Origin: an uncultured Bacteroidia bacterium
GTDB taxonomy: Bacteria; Bacteroidota; Bacteroidia; Bacteroidales; CAJPTX01
Assembly (NCBI GenBank): GCA_938040915.1
Contig: CALHZE010000233.1
Location: 1-53,495, forward strand
Direction of reading: 5' to 3'
Length of the DNA stretch: 53,495 nt
In this document: piece after piece, positions 49,196 to 53,495 of the stretch
Numbering within the stretch: the stretch's first letter is position 1
How the letters are laid out: each line of letters opens with the position of its first letter
Program-made: the position numbers and the translations under genes
The notes under the pieces: generated by a model
Seen by the model: only the letters and a program-made list of their open reading frames with translations
Databases searched by the model: none
What the model was told of the DNA's origin: nothing

Positions 49196-50512
49196 ATGGT
49201 AATAGAACGGGACGAATACATCCGGCAGCTGCTTGCTAAAAGTTGGAATGGAAAAGTAAAGATCATTACTGGGATTCGCCGCTCAGGTAAATCATACTTA
49301 CTCTTTACGCTCTTCAAAAAAAAACTCATCGAAGGCGGTGCGCATGAAACCGATTTTATAGAGATAGCACTCGATCGGAGGTCAGATATCGCCTACCGAA
49401 ATCCCAACCTCCTGTATGAGTATATCGTGGGGCGGACACAAGATTTGCAGCGGAGGTTCTATGTGTTTATAGATGAAATCCAGCTTTCTTACAAGATAAA
49501 AAACGAAGGCGTGGACGAATCGCTAGTTCCTGACGAGGATAGGGAGTTGCTTTACACGACATTCTATGATACCCTAAACGAGCTTCTGGCACACCCCAAC
49601 CTCGATGTGTATGTTACGGGCTCTAACTCTAAAATGCTCGCGAAGGATATTGTAACCAATTTCCGCGATCGTGGCTCGCAGATTAGTGTCTATCCTCTCT
49701 CCTTTGCCGAGTATTTTTCCGTTTCGAACAAAGAAAAAGCTGATGCCTTGGAAGAGTATCTCATGTACGGCGGCATGCCGCTCGCCGTACTCGAGCCCTC
49801 AGAGCAAGAGAAACAGAAGTATTTGCGCGATCTATTTACCAATGTCTATATCAAAGATATTGTAGAACGCTACCAGCTCAAGGAAGATCTGGTCTTGAGT
49901 GCTATTATAGATACGCTCGCATCGTCTATCGGCTCGCTCACCAATCCGAACCGACTCACCAATACGGCAAACACGCTATTGAAGGAATCGATCTCGCACA
50001 ATACCACGAAGAATTATTTAGATTATCTGGAGGAGGCTTATCTCTTCCGCAGCGCAAAACGCTATGATGTCAAGGGGCGTAAATACTTTGATACACTCCA
50101 GAAGTTTTATGCTGTAGATCTCGGGCTACGTAATGCGCGCCTAAACTTCAGACAGCAAGAGCGCTCTCATTTGATGGAAAACCTCGTTTATAACGAACTC
50201 GTCAGACGAGGTTATTCTGTTGATGTTGGTATCGTGGAGCTTACACGCGTTGTTGATGGCAAGCGGAGGACGTCGCTGTATGAAATAGATTTTGTGGTAA
50301 ACGTTGAAAATAGTAAGCTTTACATCCAAGTGGCTCTGAATATAGATTCGCCGGAAAAGAAAGCGCAGGAGACCCTCTCACTTAGAAATACGGGTGATTT
50401 CTTTCGTAAAATCGTCGTGCTCGACGGCAATCAAAAACGCTATACGGCAGACGATGGTATCCAGTATGTTGGTGTGATTCCGTTCTTGTTAGAAGACCTC
50501 ATGGTGCAGTAA
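49196..50512 (+). CDS. AAA family ATPase with C-terminal DUF4143
   Basis: 438 residues: Walker A TGIRRSGKS (25-33), Walker B FIDEIQ (Asp93-Glu94), then a nuclease-like DUF4143 region (about 210-430) with ESISHNTTKNYLDYLEEAY and LYEIDFVVNVENSKLYIQVA. This AAA_14/DUF4143 family is common in Bacteroidota and archaea and often mobile; some members act with host-interaction or defence genes, but function is not established. Nothing in the neighbourhood (arcB before, surface protein after) fixes a role. ATG 49196. Confidence 0.85.
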   Translation: MVIERDEYIRQLLAKSWNGKVKIITGIRRSGKSYLLFTLFKKKLIEGGAHETDFIEIALDRRSDIAYRNPNLLYEYIVGRTQDLQRRFYVFIDEIQLSYKIKNEGVDESLVPDEDRELLYTTFYDTLNELLAHPNLDVYVTGSNSKMLAKDIVTNFRDRGSQISVYPLSFAEYFSVSNKEKADALEEYLMYGGMPLAVLEPSEQEKQKYLRDLFTNVYIKDIVERYQLKEDLVLSAIIDTLASSIGSLTNPNRLTNTANTLLKESISHNTTKNYLDYLEEAYLFRSAKRYDVKGRKYFDTLQKFYAVDLGLRNARLNFRQQERSHLMENLVYNELVRRGYSVDVGIVELTRVVDGKRRTSLYEIDFVVNVENSKLYIQVALNIDSPEKKAQETLSLRNTGDFFRKIVVLDGNQKRYTADDGIQYVGVIPFLLEDLMVQ

Positions 50513-50627
50513 TGCGCGCTCAATAGATTGATCGACTTCTTTACGCAGCAGACGAAAAACAATCTGACATTTGCCTAGCCTCAGCGATATCTCTTGTAAT
50601 CGAAGAACTAGTGTTTATCATGTTGTT

Positions 50628-50635
50628 TATCTTTG
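50628..50635 (+). promoter_or_regulatory. -7 element TATCTTTG for the surface protein gene
   Basis: Exact TAnnTTTG, 42 bp before ATG 50678. Confidence 0.6.
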
Positions 50636-50677
50636 CCAGAAGAATTGTGACACAATTTAATAGAAAGGAAATTAGAC

Positions 50678-53495
50678 ATGAGAAAACGGAATTTACACAG
50701 ACTCCTGCTCTTTTGCACTCTAGCTCTCTTGTTCTCGCTCTGGATGGCTTCGGCGATGGCAGCGCAATACGAACTGTATATTGCCGGAGAGCCGGTGACA
50801 GATGAAAATTGCAAAGACCTGAGCAAGCTTGGTAACTTTGAGTTTATAGATATTACCGAAGGAGGCGAATTTAGCTACAACCCTAAGGAAAATATCCTAA
50901 AGATGAGGGGGGTGAACTTAGGGACAAAAAACTTCAATGCTATAGAAAATGGTATAGAAGGCTTGACCATCGATATCTCTGGAGAAAATGGTATGCTTGG
51001 AGGAAAATCTGCCTTCTTAGGAATTAGCGTAAACACAATAATCAAAGGGGACGGTATGCTCAATTTGCAGAGCTTTCCACCCTCTGCGATACTTATTGGA
51101 GCTAACTCGACCTTGACCATCGATCGCGTAACCATGAATTTAGAAGCAAGGCTGAGCGCTGCCATTTCTGGGCAAAACGGGACGTCTGGTGAAAAACTTG
51201 TTATCAGGAAGGCAAAGGTCAATGCTAGGGGAAAGGATGCAGCTATTGCCAACCTATCTCATTTGGAACTAGATCATTGCCAGATCCTAGAGCCTGTTAA
51301 GGGTAGGTTTCATCGCAACAAGCACGGCATCGTGGGGGAGGATGAAAATCTTGTAAATGAGGTGCATATAGCTCCAGGCGATTACCCCCTCACTATTGCC
51401 GGTGTGAGGGTGACCGATCTCAACCGCGACGACCTGATGAGTGCTATCCCTGGGGTGAATGTCGCTCCGGACGGAATATTCGAATTTGGGAAAGTAGGGA
51501 ATGCCTGTCTCTTGATCATGAAGGGGGTAGAACTCGCCTACGATGGTGGTAATGTCATTGTCTGTGACGGAGCAACCCCCATCGCTATTACCAACTTGGG
51601 TAAGAATAAGATTACTGCCTCAAAAGGTAGTGTGTTGGTCGCAAACGCCGTGTTTGTAGAAGGGTCGGGCGAGCTGGAGCTAGAAGGAGGAAAAGACTCT
51701 CCATGCATAGAAACCGATAGCTTTGGAATAGAGGGGGTTACCCTTACGGTCAACGGCAAATGGGGGATCGTAGGGAAGGATGCCCAAAGTGCGCAATTTG
51801 CCATCCAAAATGCTACCGCCTATATCCATGGGTCTGAGTTTGCTATTGGAAAGTGTAACCAATTTGCTTGGGTCGGAGGCGAGCTTGTAAAACCCGCAGG
51901 CGGTAATTTTGATACAGATAAACATGCCTTAGTAGCGAGCGATGGGAGCTTGGCAAAGGAGGTAGAGATTAAGGCTACGGAGTATAATCTGACCATTGCA
52001 AACGAGACAGTGACAAAGGAAAATTGTGCAGACCTGAGTCAAATTGCTCCAGGAGTTGTGGAGGTCGCCCCCAACGGCGTCTTGAAATACGACCACGACA
52101 CGAAAACCCTGACCATGAAAGATGTGAAGATCACAATGCCTGCGCAGCCGTTACTCCTTAGCAAAATAGACGGGCTTACGATCAACCTCTCTGGTGTCAA
52201 TACGCTGCAGGCAACTGGCGGCAGTGGACTTGCTTTTTTGGCTAGCACTTCGATCGAAGGCGATGGGACGCTTTCTGTGGAGAGCTTGCGTTCTGGAGTA
52301 GAGCTGAGTCGCTATAGCACACTGACTCTCTCTGGGATTACATTCAAAACCACAGGAGAGATCGGGATTGATGCTGAGCCGCATCTTGTAACGGCAAAAC
52401 TGGTGATTCGCAACGCTAAGGTGCAGATTAAGGGGACTCGGGGGGCAATAGCGAACTTGGCACAATTGGAGTACGACGGTCAGATCGTAAAGCCTGAGGG
52501 CGGCAAGTTTGACGAAAAAGAACACAGCATTGTGGACAAAGACGGCGCATTAGCCACGGAGGTCGAGATTGCCCCCGTGAAGGTCACAGGAGTAACCCTC
52601 GATCAGTCCACCCTCGCGCTCACCGTGGGCGGCGAAGCGAAGACCCTCACGGCAACCGTATCGCCCGACAATGCCACCAACAAGGCGGTAACGTGGACAA
52701 GCGATAAGCCCGCAGTAGCAACGGTAGCAGATGGTAAGGTCACACCCGTGGGCGCAGGCACGGCGACCATTACGGTAACGACCGTGGATGAGGGCAAGAC
52801 GGCAACGTGCACGGTGACGGTAACGGAAAATGCTGGTAGCGTAGCGGTCACAGGAGTAACCCTCGACCAGACCACCCTTGCGCTCACCGTGGGCGGCGAA
52901 GCGAAGACCCTCACGGCAACCGTATCGCCCGACAATGCCACCAACAAGGCGGTAACATGGACAAGCGATAAGCCCGCGGTAGCGACGGTAGCAGATGGCA
53001 AGGTCACACCCGTGGGCGCAGGCACGGCGACCATTACGGTAACGACCGTGGATGAGGGCAAGACGGCAACGTGCACGGTGACGGTAACGGAAAATGCTGG
53101 TAGCGTAGCGGTCACAGGAGTAACCCTCGACCAGACCACCCTTGCGCTCACCGTGGGCGGCGAAGCGAAGACCCTCACGGCAACCGTATCGCCCGACAAT
53201 GCCACCAACAAGGCGGTAACGTGGACAAGCGATAAGCCCGCAGTAGCAACGGTAGCAGATGGTAAGGTAGCACCCGTGGGCGCAGGCACGGCGACCATTA
53301 CGGTAACGACCGTGGATGGCAGCAAGACGGCGACGTGCACGGTGACGGTAACGGAAAATGCGGGTACTATAGTGGTCACAGGAGTAACCCTCGCCCCAAC
53401 CACCCTTGCGCTTACTGTGGGCGGCGAAGCGAAGACCCTCACGGCAACCGTATCGCCCGACAACGCCACCAACAAGTCGGTAACATGGACAAGCG
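50678..53495 (+). CDS. Large exported surface protein with beta-rich modules and Big_2 repeats (truncated at window end)
   Basis: An open frame runs from ATG 50678 to the right edge, at least 939 residues. Signal peptide to about residue 28 (SAMAA). Three modules of about 200 residues begin QYELYIAGEPVTDENCKDLS (about 30), DYPLTIAGVRVTDLNRDDL (235) and EYNLTIANETVTKENCADLS (435). Each continues with short hydrophobic beta strands such as LTIDISGENG, ITNLGKNKI and LTINLSGVNTL, which suggests a beta-helix or stacked-strand fold. From residue 636 come 88-residue Big_2 immunoglobulin-like repeats (VTGVTLDQTTLALTVGGEAK, given in part). The gene probably encodes an adhesin or surface-anchored structural protein; the C-terminal anchoring or type IX sorting domain lies beyond the window. 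Confidence 0.85.
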   Translation, partial: MRKRNLHRLLLFCTLALLFSLWMASAMAAQYELYIAGEPVTDENCKDLSKLGNFEFIDITEGGEFSYNPKENILKMRGVNLGTKNFNAIENGIEGLTIDISGENGMLGGKSAFLGISVNTIIKGDGMLNLQSFPPSAILIGANSTLTIDRVTMNLEARLSAAISGQNGTSGEKLVIRKAKVNARGKDAAIANLSHLELDHCQILEPVKGRFHRNKHGIVGEDENLVNEVHIAPGDYPLTIAGVRVTDLNRDDLMSAIPGVNVAPDGIFEFGKVGNACLLIMKGVELAYDGGNVIVCDGATPIAITNLGKNKITASKGSVLVANAVFVEGSGELELEGGKDSPCIETDSFGIEGVTLTVNGKWGIVGKDAQSAQFAIQNATAYIHGSEFAIGKCNQFAWVGGELVKPAGGNFDTDKHALVASDGSLAKEVEIKATEYNLTIANETVTKENCADLSQIAPGVVEVAPNGVLKYDHDTKTLTMKDVKITMPAQPLLLSKIDGLTINLSGVNTLQATGGSGLAFLASTSIEGDGTLSVESLRSGVELSRYSTLTLSGITFKTTGEIGIDAEPHLVTAKLVIRNAKVQIKGTRGAIANLAQLEYDGQIVKPEGGKFDEKEHSIVDKDGALATEVEIAPVKVTGVTLDQSTLALTVGGEAKTLTATVSPDNATNKAVTWTSDKPAVATVADGKVTPVGAGTATITVTTVDEGKTATCTVTVTENAGSVAVTGVTLDQTTLALTVGGEAKTLTATVSPDNATNKAVTWTSDKPAVATVADGKVTPVGAGTATITVTTVDEGKTATCTVTVTENAGSVAVTGVTLDQTTLALTVGGEAKTLTATVSPDNATNKAVTWTSDKPAVATVADGKVAPVGAGTATITVTTVDGSKTATCTVTVTENAGTIVVTGVTLAPTTLALTVGGEAKTLTATVSPDNATNKSVTWTS
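52583..53495 (+). repeat. 264-bp near-identical tandem repeats (Big_2 module)
   Basis: Units begin at 52583, 52847, 53111 and 53375 (exact 264-bp period, 88 codons), the last cut by the window. The first three are nearly identical at DNA level, including synonymous sites; differences are a few bases such as GATCAGTCC or GACCAGACC. The period is in frame, so copy-number change would keep the reading frame. Confidence 0.95.

Noticed and set aside
52603..53475. A 290-codon open frame on the minus strand through the Big_2 repeats
   Set aside because: It is the antisense of the surface protein: the 264-bp period is a multiple of three, so one antisense frame stays open. Composition is all Val/Thr/Ala and no start context is seen.

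Overview
The window looks like chromosomal DNA of a Gram-negative Bacteroidota, order Bacteroidales, most like a Porphyromonas-type genome. The evidence is the repeated TAnnTTTG promoter element, lipoprotein and OmpA/DUF5723 outer-membrane genes, an HU-CCDC81/SPOR protein, a Bacteroidota-type long cyclophilin, a fused tandem-activase protein and a Bacteroidales-like gene order (flippase-dut-TPR-EnvC-...-ybeY-mnmG-uvrC). GC content appears moderate, near 50 percent by eye. No rRNA, tRNA, CRISPR, insertion sequence or prophage was found. The species cannot be fixed from this sequence.

Layout. 1-755 (-): start of a restriction-modification type protein that runs off the left edge. 846-3514 (+): a tight shikimate operon aroD-aroE-aroA. 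3691-9093 (-): a three-gene envelope operon (lipoprotein, DUF5723 beta-barrel, PD40-OmpA protein). 9296-11458 (-): a PpiD/SurA-like foldase. 11951-13683 (-): universal stress protein, four-helix membrane protein and TerB-like protein. 13808-19660 (-): fumC-ctpA-mnmA and an adenylate cyclase fused to an HD domain. 20127-22013 (-): a lipoprotein cyclophilin and pheS. At about 22.03 kb orientation flips. 22056-28068 (+): patatin/beta-barrel protein, flippase, dut and a TPR lipoprotein, followed by an EnvC-like LytM protein (28099-29286). 29509-34459 (+): RsbW-like ATPase, ybeY, mnmG, uvrC. 34901-37241 (-): ruvB and the HU/SPOR protein. 37336-41571 (+): LTA-synthase-like enzyme, second flippase and ispD, overlapping one another. 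42440-46771 (+): a 1443-residue 2-hydroxyacyl-CoA dehydratase activase-type protein behind a long structured leader. 47009-49007 (+): carbamate kinase and ornithine carbamoyltransferase. 49196-50512 (+): AAA/DUF4143 ATPase. 50678 to the right edge (+): a large exported surface protein ending in tandem Big_2-type repeats.

The most striking non-coding signal is a cluster of ten near-perfect parS-like palindromes (TGTTCCACGTGGAACA) between 32240 and 34842. Two lie inside the coding sequences of mnmG and uvrC, and four punctuate an 81-bp tandem repeat downstream of uvrC. This is probably the chromosomal ParB-binding centromere region. Two further non-coding signals stand out: a roughly 209-bp dispersed repeat with two inverted copies (19.9 and 41.9 kb), each carrying a four-unit 11-bp repeat, and a pseudoknot-capable leader upstream of the activase gene.

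How the genes work together: the window is mainly housekeeping (aromatic amino-acid precursors, tRNA modification, DNA repair, protein folding, isoprenoid synthesis) mixed with envelope assembly (chaperones, flippases, cell-separation factors, OM complex) and amino-acid fermentation (activase, carbamate kinase, ornithine carbamoyltransferase). All functions are inferred from motifs read by eye; no database search was possible.
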